Below, one piece after another: positions 17,497-26,719 of a stretch of 64,000 bases of DNA. The notes under the pieces were generated by a model, which saw only the letters and a list, made by a program, of their open reading frames with translations, did no database searches and had not been told where the DNA came from. Position numbers and translations under genes: made by a program. The stretch covers positions 1 through 64,000 of the forward strand of contig JANXUB010000045.1 of NCBI GenBank assembly GCA_025352105.1, in the 5' to 3' direction. The stretch comes from Burkholderiales bacterium (GTDB lineage Bacteria > Pseudomonadota > Gammaproteobacteria > Burkholderiales > Casimicrobiaceae). The number at the start of each line of letters is the position of its first letter. The stretch's first letter is position 1.

Positions 17497-17750
17497 TCGT
17501 CAGTCAGGGAATGAGCACGCACACGTTTGCGGCCCGCAGCCACATCATCTACCGCAGCCAAAAGGCGCTTTGCATTCCCGCGCCCCAGTAAGTGCAGCGT
17601 CTCCTGCCACTGCTCATACTCGCGCAGCGACATCAACACCGCTGGCGCACCGCGCTGACGCGTGATGATCGTAGCGTCTACGTCGTCCACTACCCTGTCG
17701 AGGTAGTGCGCGAGATTGTTGCGGGCTTCGGAGTAGGTGACTACGTCCAT
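17493..17750 (-). CDS. yefM: YefM/Phd family antitoxin
   Basis: 85 residues from ATG 17750; the frame is open upstream, but MDVVTYSEARNNLAHYLDRV is the family N-terminus. The N-terminal half is the Phd/YefM DNA-binding fold (TRQRGAPAVLMSLREYEQW). The C-terminal half is a charged tail that would wrap around and block the toxin. It represses its own operon, with the toxin as co-repressor in the known system. A TGTACA site lies just upstream of the start. Confidence 0.9.
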   Translation of the reverse strand: MDVVTYSEARNNLAHYLDRVVDDVDATIITRQRGAPAVLMSLREYEQWQETLHLLGRGNAKRLLAAVDDVAAGRKRVRAHSLTDE

Positions 17751-17757
17751 ACAATCA

Positions 17758-17765
17758 TTGTACAA
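17758..17765. promoter_or_regulatory. yefM: probable YefM operator (TTGTACAA)
   Basis: The 8-base palindrome TTGTACAA sits 8-15 bases upstream of the antitoxin start. The hexamer TGTACA is the core of the known YefM-YoeB operator in E. coli. A second half-site-like run, CATACAATCATTG, lies between it and the ATG. Confidence 0.55.
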
Positions 17766-17838
17766 AAATTTGCCCAATAAGCAAGAGTAACGCGAGCTGC
17801 AACTAACGTCGACAGAGCGACTCGCGCTCACCGAACCA

Positions 17839-20800
17839 TCAGAAACCGCCTGCACATTTCGCGATCACATTGTCCTTGATCGCGGCAGCCGTAACGAACT
17901 GCGCGCCCGCAGGAATGGTGATGCCGTTGAGTAGCACAGTATCGCCGTAACCCAGCATCAAGCGCGTCATTAGCAAACCATCCACCGTCGCCGTCGGCGC
18001 AGGAGACGCGCGACCAACTAGATCAAACTGTGCAGCGTTGCCGAAGAACGCGGAAAGCAACGCATCCGTCTTGCGCGGCCCAGGGATAGTGAGCCCATTG
18101 GTCAACGCCGCGCCCCGGAAACCCAGCAGATAGCGCGTCAGCAGCACTCCATCAACCGCCGGGTCCACGCGATTGTCACCGTCAATGTCGAGCGCGCAAC
18201 TGAGCGGGAGTTTAAGTGGCGTGAGTAGAACGGTCACCGTTTGAGCGACGGCTGGAACCGCGGTGGCGGACGAAACTACCACGCTGAAGTCAGCGCGATC
18301 CGGCGCTTCCGGCAGATAAATTGAGCACAGCACGTTCACCTGCTCCGAGCCAGGAATCACCATGCTCGACGGATTGCACGTGAGCGTCGCCCCTGACGGC
18401 AGGGTACCCGGCGCAAAGCTCACTGTATCGTCGCCTCCGAGGTTTTTTAGGTTGAGTGCAAAGGCGTTGACGGTTCCGGCCCGCCACATACCCGCTGCGC
18501 CCATGCTCGCCACAACTCGTCCTGGAAGCGCGACCGGAGGGGCGACATTGCCCTGTCCGTGCACACGTGCAAACGCTGAGCCATCGGCCGCGAAGCCCCG
18601 TACTCGGAAACGATGCGCTTCCGTTGGTAGAGTCACTTCACCCTCAAAGAAATCCGTCGCTGTTCTAGCGAGCGGCACCGTACGAATGACGTCCCCGTTC
18701 AGTCGCAGTAAGTCCAACGTCATCGGGTCTTGCGCACCAAAAACGTGAGCTTTCAGCCACAATCGACCACTCTGACCGGGCTGATCCAATTGTGGCCGGT
18801 ACTCGTGCCCGGATCGCCCAATCTGGATTATCGACTTCTTCGCCAACACGTCAAAGTCGATCACCGCTGACGAGTACACACTGACAGCGTACTCGCCGGC
18901 ACCACTCAACGAGACCTGCCAAACCCCTTGCTCAGGCGCATCCACGCTGTATATCCGGCCATTCAGCGATTGCGACACCGTGACGCCAAGATTGCCGACG
19001 AGCGGCGCACCAGACGGTCGCGTAACGATCATTGCGATCTGAGAACCGTGTACAGCAATGGAAAGCCTTGCAGATCCAGATTCAACGGGAAACGCCACAG
19101 TTTTTTGACCAGTCAGCGTTGCCGCCTCCGTGTGCACCACTCGCGGAGTGGTTAGTGCACCGCTTGCCCGTAATATTGGCGCGAAGTCGTCGATTCCATG
19201 CTCAAGCAAAACGAGTGACCCGCCCGTATTGTGACTGCCAGCCTCGTAAGACGGGTCTAAAGGCGAGCAAGCACCGGAGATCAATTTCACGATCTTAATA
19301 CCCTTAGCTTGAGCAGCTGCCGTAACCGAGGGCTCGAGAGCACTGTCGCTGGCCGACGCGTCCGTGATAACAGTTAAGGTTGCCCCCGATGGGGTTCGAG
19401 CAACTGCGGCGCTAATGGCCGCCCAGGTCGGAGTTGCGCAGCCATCGCCTCCACGCCCGGACAACTGGGACAACCTGCTTCGCATATCCGCAGCCGAACC
19501 TGTGGTAACAGTGACATCCACACCGCTTGGAGCTCTAGCGTCGCCGAGGTAATCGACAAGAACAAATTGCATTCCATCCTCCAGCAGCGTTTCAATCGCT
19601 GCGACCAGTCCTGGCAAAACGTCAGCCATGGAACCTGATCTATCGATGACAAAAGCCTGACCAAATTGGGGGAACGTGCCACCGCCCCCAAAAAGTGCAT
19701 CTGCCAAACGTTCACCCTCTCCGGCGGTCAAGGCACGCTGTTGAAAAAAAGCCTGCAGTACGTCCAACGCCGCGCCCGTATGCAATGCTGCTTGGCGCGA
19801 CGCGCGCAAATAGAGCGGAGTGGCGTCGGCGGCAGCCTGCTGCTCCGAAGTCGTGGCCCAAGGCGGATAAGCTCTTGTGGCAGGTTCTTTAGAGTAGTCG
19901 TCCTCAATTGGACCATCGCGGCCAGTCACCCGTCCTGCTGCGCCAGGAGAGAGTGGCCAGCCAGGCATGTCTTTGGCTATGCCCGAGTAGTAGGCGTTTT
20001 CAAATAGCGCTTTTGCGGCAACTCCGTGGTCGCATCGCGAGCGCGCGAATTCATCTGAAGCAGGCGCGTGGTAGAGCAAACCGGACACCAAATTGACGGC
20101 TATCGCTTCGGTCGATTCCCACCAAGCCGCAGACGAGACACCGGTACGTGGAACCACCTCGTAGTTGCCTTCGTTTTCCTCCGGTGTGAGGCCACTTGCG
20201 GCGGCCAAAATGCTGCGGGAATTGCAGAAACTGCCAGACAGATTTCCCCCCTCGCTGGTAGTGGTTAGCTCTGATTTTGCAGGTTCTGCTCTGGCCAACT
20301 GATCTAACCGTAACAGTGACACGTCTGCGCTGGATGACGTCATAAAATCGTTAAGGCCAGTCCAAATCTCGTCATCAGTTCTAAAGTTCGCCCACGTGCT
20401 ATGCGCGTAAAAGTCCTGAATTGTGTGAATCGCCTTGCCGAGGGTGAGGCGAGCAGCAGCCAAAGTTTGCCGGGAAACGCTGGACGACTTGTCTTGCTCG
20501 CCATCCCAAATACGCATAAGGGCATGCGCGCGTACAAACAGTGCGCGAATTTGGCGGGCTGAACCTACAAAATTGTCGCTGTCAAAGTGCCCCGCCAAGT
20601 CACCGAGGTCAGCGGTAACACACGCGCGAACCGCGCCATACTCAGTATCAACGGTGTGAAGCCTCCCAGGCATGTTGACGTTTACGCCAGCAAAGTAAAC
20701 CGCAGATGCAACGTCGCATGAGTAGGTTTTGAAATTCGGATCTATCGGCAGGTGGTCTCGGGATTGCACTCCCAAGATGATCGCCTCGATTGCCATCTTG

Positions 20801-21048
20801 CTTACAAACCGGCGGGTGCCAGCTGCATCTAAATAGGAAAATCGTGCGATCGCCAAAGATGGAAATTCTGTGGCACCAAAACGGTAGCCGCCCAAGCCCA
20901 GTGTTGTACGAGCGATCATTGTGTGTCCATGTGCTTCGTACTCTGGCTTGAACGCTTGCACGTCACCACAGCTAAAACCCAGCAGCACGCCACAAAGTGC
21001 ACTAACTGGCACGCAAAACCGAACAGCAGCACGTCTCACTAATCGCAT
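17839..21048 (-). CDS. secreted Het-C-like / VWA-domain protein with dockerin-like C-terminus
   Basis: 1069 residues from ATG 21048, with GAGGTGGG upstream and a signal peptide (RLVRRAAVRF, hydrophobic core, DVQAF). Residues ~30-330 resemble the Het-C/phospholipase-C-like fold: EAHGHTMIARTTL and the histidine-rich AIHTIQDFYAHSTWANF. A VWA domain follows at about 460-640 with a metal-site motif DRSGSM. Next come beta-sandwich regions and a C-terminal pair of calcium-loop-like segments (DIDGDNRVDPAVDGVLLTR; TVDGLLMTRLMLGY). Het-C plus VWA is also the plan of human VWA7. Third gene of a coupled operon with two DUF1566 proteins. Role unknown; extracellular adhesion or enzyme activity is a guess. 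Confidence 0.8.
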   Translation of the reverse strand: MRLVRRAAVRFCVPVSALCGVLLGFSCGDVQAFKPEYEAHGHTMIARTTLGLGGYRFGATEFPSLAIARFSYLDAAGTRRFVSKMAIEAIILGVQSRDHLPIDPNFKTYSCDVASAVYFAGVNVNMPGRLHTVDTEYGAVRACVTADLGDLAGHFDSDNFVGSARQIRALFVRAHALMRIWDGEQDKSSSVSRQTLAAARLTLGKAIHTIQDFYAHSTWANFRTDDEIWTGLNDFMTSSSADVSLLRLDQLARAEPAKSELTTTSEGGNLSGSFCNSRSILAAASGLTPEENEGNYEVVPRTGVSSAAWWESTEAIAVNLVSGLLYHAPASDEFARSRCDHGVAAKALFENAYYSGIAKDMPGWPLSPGAAGRVTGRDGPIEDDYSKEPATRAYPPWATTSEQQAAADATPLYLRASRQAALHTGAALDVLQAFFQQRALTAGEGERLADALFGGGGTFPQFGQAFVIDRSGSMADVLPGLVAAIETLLEDGMQFVLVDYLGDARAPSGVDVTVTTGSAADMRSRLSQLSGRGGDGCATPTWAAISAAVARTPSGATLTVITDASASDSALEPSVTAAAQAKGIKIVKLISGACSPLDPSYEAGSHNTGGSLVLLEHGIDDFAPILRASGALTTPRVVHTEAATLTGQKTVAFPVESGSARLSIAVHGSQIAMIVTRPSGAPLVGNLGVTVSQSLNGRIYSVDAPEQGVWQVSLSGAGEYAVSVYSSAVIDFDVLAKKSIIQIGRSGHEYRPQLDQPGQSGRLWLKAHVFGAQDPMTLDLLRLNGDVIRTVPLARTATDFFEGEVTLPTEAHRFRVRGFAADGSAFARVHGQGNVAPPVALPGRVVASMGAAGMWRAGTVNAFALNLKNLGGDDTVSFAPGTLPSGATLTCNPSSMVIPGSEQVNVLCSIYLPEAPDRADFSVVVSSATAVPAVAQTVTVLLTPLKLPLSCALDIDGDNRVDPAVDGVLLTRYLLGFRGAALTNGLTIPGPRKTDALLSAFFGNAAQFDLVGRASPAPTATVDGLLMTRLMLGYGDTVLLNGITIPAGAQFVTAAAIKDNVIAKCAGGF

Positions 21049-22430
21049 ACCCACCTCGCCAAGGGACCAAACATCGCATCGACCAGCATGGCGGTTTGAT
21101 TGGTTCGAATAGCCCAAACGCCTGAAACAGTTGCTGCCGTAACCATTGGCTGCGCATTTTTTTGTACAGATTTCGTTGCGCACGACGACTGCACAAGCGC
21201 ATATGCATTCCCGCCGACGACACCGTTTACGACGTTCGGCAAGCGCACAACACCAAATCGACCATTAGCGCACGTCACGTTAAATGTGCTACGCAGCACC
21301 CCATCAGCGAACGCGCGCGCAAAATCCTCAGTCATCTTGTTCGAAAGATCAACTAACTGCACCGTCGCCACCGTAGAAGAAGTACACGCCGCATCCACCG
21401 CATTCCGAGCACTCCCCCGCAACGACAAATTCCCCGCCGCGTCCTCTGCGACGATGTAGAAGTCGTAGACCGTGTTCGCGTTGAGGCCGGTGACTGTGAA
21501 TGTTTTCGGCGTATTGGCTGTCATCGCGCCTGTGCCGCGGGCGAGCACGCCAGCCGCGCCGTTGATCGCGTATGTTTTCACTTGCGCGGCGGTCGGGGCT
21601 GCCGTGCCGGTAGCAAGCGCGATCCAGTAGCCTGTTGCGGCTTCGTTACTCGTGGCGGTTAGCGTGCTTGTGGTCACGGAGATTGCGCTTAACACTGGCG
21701 GCGTGACATCAAGCAAGGGGGCGGAGCACGTTGCAGGCGTGCCGCCGTTGACGCCCAAACAAGTCCACGCCCAGCCCCCACTTGAGCCGGTCACTGCCCC
21801 AGCTGACCCAGACGTACACAATGCTGGGCCAGAGGGTGCCGACACGCTCGCGACGCCGTTGGCGCTGCCACATTGCCCGTTAACAAAACCGCCAAACGAC
21901 TGGCCGCCACGCACCAAGCGCACTGCTTTGACGGCGGTACGAGAGTCGTAGCTGGCGTTGCCATCGTTGAACAGAACCAACCAAGCCCGATCACCATAAA
22001 CAACGTGAGGAGAGGCAGACCAAGTACTCGAGTTTGACGTGCTCGGGAAAATCGTATCGTTAATACTTGGAGAAAACCGACACTCCTCGACCAAGCCACG
22101 TAATTCTTTTATGTTGGGTAGCCGCCAATCCCCATAGTTTGCGAAAGTTGAAGCCTCTGCCGCAGACAACGCTGCCGCCCATGTCATCGCAGAACTCTCC
22201 GACGTTTGCTTCCACATCAGGCCAGTTCGAGCGTCGGTTACCGTGCCATCGCCATGCACCAAATATGCGCTGTCAGGGTTGCTCGCCACAAGATTTTGTT
22301 GGCAGGTGCCCGCCAACACTGAGGCAGAGGCAATCGCACCGATGCACGTCAAAAGGTATACCAGTGGCGCTCCAGAATTACCGACTACAAATCCAATACT
22401 ATTTATTGCGCGCAATAAGCAATTGGTCAC
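21039..22430 (-). CDS. secreted DUF1566 (Lcl-like) protein with Fn3-like region
   Basis: 463 residues. A hydrophobic N-terminal segment (LVYLLTCIGAIASASVLAG) should be a signal peptide. The DUF1566 region (about 45-175) has the hallmark DARTGLMWKQ, ANYGDWRLPNIKELRGLVE and a closing VRLVRGG. A linker follows (GGWAWTCLGVNGGTPATC), then an Fn3-like stretch (~245-345) and a C-terminal ~110-residue domain with two cysteines that I do not recognise. DUF1566 is found in collagen-like Lcl adhesins. It overlaps the previous gene by 4 bases and the next by 10, so the three are co-translated. Confidence 0.8.
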   Translation of the reverse strand: MTNCLLRAINSIGFVVGNSGAPLVYLLTCIGAIASASVLAGTCQQNLVASNPDSAYLVHGDGTVTDARTGLMWKQTSESSAMTWAAALSAAEASTFANYGDWRLPNIKELRGLVEECRFSPSINDTIFPSTSNSSTWSASPHVVYGDRAWLVLFNDGNASYDSRTAVKAVRLVRGGQSFGGFVNGQCGSANGVASVSAPSGPALCTSGSAGAVTGSSGGWAWTCLGVNGGTPATCSAPLLDVTPPVLSAISVTTSTLTATSNEAATGYWIALATGTAAPTAAQVKTYAINGAAGVLARGTGAMTANTPKTFTVTGLNANTVYDFYIVAEDAAGNLSLRGSARNAVDAACTSSTVATVQLVDLSNKMTEDFARAFADGVLRSTFNVTCANGRFGVVRLPNVVNGVVGGNAYALVQSSCATKSVQKNAQPMVTAATVSGVWAIRTNQTAMLVDAMFGPLARWVCD

Positions 22431-23221
22431 TGGACACCTCGCACTACGCGGACAGAGTTTGCGGTATCTCGTGAAAAAGAACTGTTGCTCTGCCCGTCGC
22501 TAAATTGCACACTCCAAGCAAGGAAATTGGGTGGCACTGTTGCTGCCCACACTAGCGACGTTGGTGTGTTCGGGAAATAGATCGGATCGATGGCGGGATT
22601 CGCCCGGCCAAGGTCGGCGATGCCTTCAAGCTCCTTGATCGTCGGCATTCGCCAATCGCGGTAGCCACAAAGTGCAACTGGCAGATTGTTCACATCCTCA
22701 ACATATTTCTCGGTATCGCATCGTCCAATTACTTCGCAGGACGCTCCGCTTGATGCGGTGCCGTTGTATCCGTCGAGGCTACCTGTTTTGTACCAACTGT
22801 ATTTGTGCGCCAAGGCTCGCAAACCAGATGCGCTTTTTATCTCCCAAATCAGACCTGAAACGTTGTCCCGCGTGCAAGCCCAGTCGGCAGCATTCGCGCC
22901 AAGCGTCGCCCCAGCAAGCAGCTCACTACCGTTATTCGCGATTTTGGTGAAGTCGAACCCGTTGCTTCCGCCGCTGCCGCCCACTTTGCTTAACGCGGCA
23001 GCGTCGCGGCCATAGTTTCTATCTTGCCCAACGGGGTCGCCCGCCAAACAGGGCGAGTTGTTGCCACTGGAAGCGCCACCGCAGAAGGTGATGCCAGTAT
23101 CGTTTAGAGGTTTCGTTTGGGCGATTGTTGCGACGCAAGTAAACGACCAAACCGTTAGCGAAATGGCACGAAGTGCTGCGCTTATTGCTTTGGCGAAGCG
23201 GCGTGGTGTTGAGGTCAGCAT
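22427..23221 (-). CDS. secreted DUF1566 protein
   Basis: 264 residues from ATG 23221. The signal-like N-terminus runs through LRAISLTVWSFTCVATIAQ. A GQDRNYGRDAA segment and several cysteines precede the DUF1566 core: NVSGLIWEIKS, CGYRDWRMPTIKELEGIADL, YFPNTPTSLVWAAT and a closing VRVVRGVQ. First gene of the DUF1566-DUF1566-VWA operon; the two DUF1566 genes look like old tandem duplicates. No strong ribosome-binding site is visible, and a Met 21 codons upstream is an alternative start but gives a poorer signal peptide. Confidence 0.8.
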   Translation of the reverse strand: MLTSTPRRFAKAISAALRAISLTVWSFTCVATIAQTKPLNDTGITFCGGASSGNNSPCLAGDPVGQDRNYGRDAAALSKVGGSGGSNGFDFTKIANNGSELLAGATLGANAADWACTRDNVSGLIWEIKSASGLRALAHKYSWYKTGSLDGYNGTASSGASCEVIGRCDTEKYVEDVNNLPVALCGYRDWRMPTIKELEGIADLGRANPAIDPIYFPNTPTSLVWAATVPPNFLAWSVQFSDGQSNSSFSRDTANSVRVVRGVQ

Positions 23222-23440
23222 AGATTTGGACGGGGAGAAGGAAACTTCGACAGCGGCGGACACTGTCGGTGACGGTGCAAGCACGGCTTGGCGGCGGTTA
23301 GCGCAAGCGTACCAAATAAAATGTCGTATTCACTACACAACAACAAGGAAGCTGCCGTCCCACCAAAGCGGATGGGGCATACGGCATACAGATTCGGATT
23401 TCAATAGCGAAATGAAGACTAAGACAAAGCTGAGCGAGTA

Positions 23441-23620
23441 GTGAAAAATGATTTTGTGAAACTCCATCCGATCAGGCTTGCCGTTGAGACCGCGTGCACG
23501 CGGCGGGGGCTAACTTTGAGTGCGGTCGCAGGGGATGCGGGCGCTTCTCGTAAGACGCTTTGCCGCATCGTGCGTGGCGAGGGGAAACGGCGACAGCGGC
23601 CACCATCTGTGGCATCGCCA
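23441..23620 (+). pseudogene. possible XRE-type HTH remnant
   Basis: From GTG 23441 the first ~50 residues contain RRGLTLSAVAGDAG followed by SRKTLCRIVRGEGKR, which fits a lambda-repressor-type helix-turn-helix. The frame then runs into the REP doublet and becomes proline- and glycine-rich, so the rest is not protein-like. Most likely a decayed regulator fragment, or chance. Confidence 0.3.
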
Positions 23621-23624
23621 GTCG

Positions 23625-23715
23625 GTAGGGGTGGGCACCCCGTGCCCGCCTTCCCTCTGCGATTACCACGCTGGGTTCGTTCGCCGCCGCTTGGTGGGCA
23701 CAGGGTGCCCCCCCT
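23625..23715. repeat. inverted doublet of GTAG-type REP sequences
   Basis: GTAGGGGTGGGCACCCCGTG begins at 23625 on the plus strand, and GTAGGGGGGGCACCCTGTGC reads from 23715 on the minus strand. Two facing REP units about 40 bases apart form a BIME-like unit. The plus-strand unit closely matches the one at 17114. Confidence 0.7.
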
Positions 23716-24022
23716 ACATGAACTCATAAGTCAACCCTCTCTATCCAACGTTACGTGCTTCGGCACTCTCTCCCTGGGGACGAGGGCGGCGGCACAGCCG
23801 ACAGGGCTTGCTTGTGACGGCGCTCTCGCCACCCCTCTGCCCAGGACGAAGGGGTACGCTAAACCGGCCTTATTTTGATTACTGAGTACTCTGTTCAAGC
23901 AGAAGTCGGCGGTAGGTGTCGGTCGCGCTCGCGAACAACACCTGCGCGCCCTGCGGGGTGCAATTTGAGACGAAGCAGAAACCGATGCAGCTTTCTACGC
24001 GGTTGCCCGCTAAACTGTCTGG

Positions 24023-26719
24023 ATGTCCTCTTTTTTTGATACCGATGCTGCTGGCGGTGGCGACCGCGTTGCAGCGGTGATGAATGCGATGGCCTCGCTG
24101 GCAAAGCGCTCGCCCGCAGGGCATCTCGATGGCCTTCGGGTGGGCGGTGGCGACGCGTTGACGCCGTCGTGGCGGACATTTTTCGAAAAGGCGCTTGCGG
24201 CATTGCCGGCGAGTAAGCGCTCGGTAGAGGCGCTACTCGTTGACCTGGAACATTCTCAGGCCACGCTGACCCGCAAAATCGCCGACAACGGCATCACCTA
24301 CAACCTCTACTCTGATGCGATGGCCGGGCAGGCGCGTCCGTGGTCGCTCGACTTGCTGCCGATGATCATTGATCAGACGCAGTGGGCGCAGATTGAGCGC
24401 GGTGTTTCACAGCGCGCGGAGCTGCTCAACCACATTCTGGCCGACGTGTACGGCGAGCAAAAACTGGTGCGGGGAGGCATGTTGCCGACAGCCTTGGTGC
24501 AGGGACATCCTGCGTATTTGCGTCCTGCGCACGGTATTACGCCGCGCGGAAAGACTTTTCTGCACGTCGCTGCGTTTGATCTGGCGCGCGGGCCGGACGG
24601 CAACTGGTGGGTGATGTCGCAGCGCACGCAGGCTCCGTCGGGCTTGGGTTACGCGCTGGAAAATCGCATGATCGTGTCGCGGTTGTTCCCGGACGCATTT
24701 CGCACGTTGCACGTCGACAAGCTCGCGGAGAGCTACAAAACGCTGATCAGCAGTTTGATGGCGCACTCACCGGCAGGTGCCGATGCGCGGGTGGTGTTGC
24801 TGACGCCGGGGCCCTACAGCGAGACGTATTTTGAGCATGTTTATCTCGCGCGCTATCTCGGTATTGGGTTGGTCGAAGGCGGCTATCTGGTGGTGCGCGA
24901 TGAGCGCGTTTGGCTTAAGACGCTGAAAGGCCTTGAGCCCGTCGACGTGATCTTGCGCCGATTGGATGATGATTTTCTGGATCCATTGGAGTTGCGCGCT
25001 GATTCCGCGTTGGGGATCCCCGGTCTGCTTCAGGCGTATCGCGCGGGCAATGTCGTGCTGGCCAATGCGCCTGGCACGGGCTTTCTGGAGTCCGCAGCAA
25101 TCCTTGGTTTTTTGCCTAAAATTTGCAAAGCCGTCATGGGCCAGACGCTGGCGATTCCATCGATTGCGAGCTGGTGGTGTGGTGAGCGTAGCGCGCTGCG
25201 AACCTTAATGCCGCAGTTGAACGACTATGTGTTGAAGCCGACGTTTAATGATCGCGGTCGGCGCTTTGTTCCCGCGATTGGCAAGTCGCTCTCCGCGCGT
25301 GAACGCGAGCAGTGGACGGGCCGTATTGCGCTGCACCCTGAAGACTTTTCTGCGCAGGCGTTCTTGCCGCTTGCGCACAATCCGAGCTGGCAGGGCGTCC
25401 GCGCCGCGACGCCGACTTCAGCCGTCGGTTCACCCATCGCCAGCCGCGCCGCGATGGTTCGCGTGTTTGCGGTGTCGAATGGGCCTGGGCAATGGCATGT
25501 GATGCCTGGTGGGCTTGCGCGTATTGCGCCCGAGGGTCGGGACGTGGTGTCGATGTATCGGGGCGGCAGCTCGGCGGATATGTGGGTCATCACCGGACAC
25601 AGTACGGACGAAAGCGTCGCGCTGTCGCCCACGCTGACCCCAATTGCCACCCATCGTGCGATGTTGGGCATTGCCAGCCGGGCCGCTGAGAATCTGTTCT
25701 GGTTTGGCCGCTATACGGAGCGACTTGAGAATACGACACGCCTCGCCCGCGTGACCCTTGAGGCGCTGGCGAGCGAAGCCGAGGAGACGCCTGAGACGCT
25801 TGACTGGTTGCACCGTTTGGCATTGAGTAACGGCCTCGTCAGCAAGGCCGTTCCTTCGCCGAAAAAGTCGGCGATATTGTTCGAACGGGCGCTGATTGCA
25901 TCACTGGCTGATCGTACTGGCAAATTGGGCGCATACAGCGTTGCGGCGACGCTGGAATCGTTGCGGTTTTCTGCGTTCGCAGTGCGTGAGCGGCTGGCGC
26001 TGGAACAGTGGACGCTGGTGGCGGCGAGTGCAGTTGAGTTCGACGCGGCCATGGCGGGGGATGCTCAACATTCGGGTGAATCACGAGGTGCGCTGCCCTC
26101 ATCGAACGTAACGACGCAGCAGGCGCCGAACGTCACGACGCAGCAGGCACTGCGGGCACTAGAGCGCCTGACGACCAATGTGATGGCGATGACCGGCGCA
26201 CAGACTGATCGCATGACGCGCGACGACGGCTGGCGACTCCTGTCGATGGGGCGGCACATTGAACGCTTGAGTACGCTCGCGGAGGCACTGTCGGAGGCGT
26301 TTGATACCGGCGCGCTCAAGAGCGACATCGGCTTCTCGTTGGTGCTGGGATTTTTCGACAGCACGATCACTTATCGCTCGCGCTATCTGCAACAACGCGA
26401 CCCTCAGGCATTGGTTGAACTGCTGGCGCTGGATCGCGACAATCCACGATCACTGGCGTGGATATCGCAAACGCTGGCGAGCAGGATTGCAAAACTGAGC
26501 GAAACACCCAGCGGCTCCGTACCAGCGATGCTGGCGGCGTTAAATTTGCCACATCAATGGAAGAACGAAGAGGCGATGGCGCTGGCTGGCGCTGACGACG
26601 CTGCGGCGATTATCGAGATGCTGCGCGGCGCTCGTCTCGATGCGTTCTCGATTTCAGACGCGCTTTCGCAGCGCTATTTCAGCCATGCTGAAGCCGCAGA
26701 TACGGTGGTGGGCGCATGA
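24023..26719 (+). CDS. circularly permuted ATP-grasp ligase fused to alpha-E domain
   Basis: 898 residues. The N-terminal ~500 residues are a circularly permuted type 2 ATP-grasp (DUF404/407) with FHAD-free motifs DNGITYNLYSD, LPMIIDQTQWAQIERG, RVVLLTPGPYSETYFEH and KPTFNDRGRRFVPA. From ~545 an alpha-E (DUF403) helical domain begins (RAAENLFWFGRYTERLENTTR). ATP-grasp enzymes of this class are predicted to form peptide or amide bonds on an unknown acceptor; alpha-E may be its helper. In many genomes this fusion is flanked by the two transglutaminases seen here. A stretch near 690-715 repeats NVTTQQA twice. Its stop is followed directly by a 143-bp palindrome. Confidence 0.9.
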   Translation: MSSFFDTDAAGGGDRVAAVMNAMASLAKRSPAGHLDGLRVGGGDALTPSWRTFFEKALAALPASKRSVEALLVDLEHSQATLTRKIADNGITYNLYSDAMAGQARPWSLDLLPMIIDQTQWAQIERGVSQRAELLNHILADVYGEQKLVRGGMLPTALVQGHPAYLRPAHGITPRGKTFLHVAAFDLARGPDGNWWVMSQRTQAPSGLGYALENRMIVSRLFPDAFRTLHVDKLAESYKTLISSLMAHSPAGADARVVLLTPGPYSETYFEHVYLARYLGIGLVEGGYLVVRDERVWLKTLKGLEPVDVILRRLDDDFLDPLELRADSALGIPGLLQAYRAGNVVLANAPGTGFLESAAILGFLPKICKAVMGQTLAIPSIASWWCGERSALRTLMPQLNDYVLKPTFNDRGRRFVPAIGKSLSAREREQWTGRIALHPEDFSAQAFLPLAHNPSWQGVRAATPTSAVGSPIASRAAMVRVFAVSNGPGQWHVMPGGLARIAPEGRDVVSMYRGGSSADMWVITGHSTDESVALSPTLTPIATHRAMLGIASRAAENLFWFGRYTERLENTTRLARVTLEALASEAEETPETLDWLHRLALSNGLVSKAVPSPKKSAILFERALIASLADRTGKLGAYSVAATLESLRFSAFAVRERLALEQWTLVAASAVEFDAAMAGDAQHSGESRGALPSSNVTTQQAPNVTTQQALRALERLTTNVMAMTGAQTDRMTRDDGWRLLSMGRHIERLSTLAEALSEAFDTGALKSDIGFSLVLGFFDSTITYRSRYLQQRDPQALVELLALDRDNPRSLAWISQTLASRIAKLSETPSGSVPAMLAALNLPHQWKNEEAMALAGADDAAAIIEMLRGARLDAFSISDALSQRYFSHAEAADTVVGA

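Larger units (their letters stand above)
23222..24022. other. 801-bp region with HTH remnant and REP doublet, no clear intact gene
   Basis: It lies between the DUF1566 operon (minus) and the ATP-grasp/alpha-E gene (plus). It contains a possible helix-turn-helix fragment (23441-23620) and an inverted pair of GTAG-type REP units (23625-23715). The remaining sequence has no family likeness in any frame. Confidence 0.5.

Noticed and set aside
5602-23221. Cellulosome-type dockerins
   Set aside because: The Asp-rich tails look dockerin-like, but no cohesin or scaffoldin is seen, and this type of organism is not known to build cellulosomes; described only as dockerin-like.
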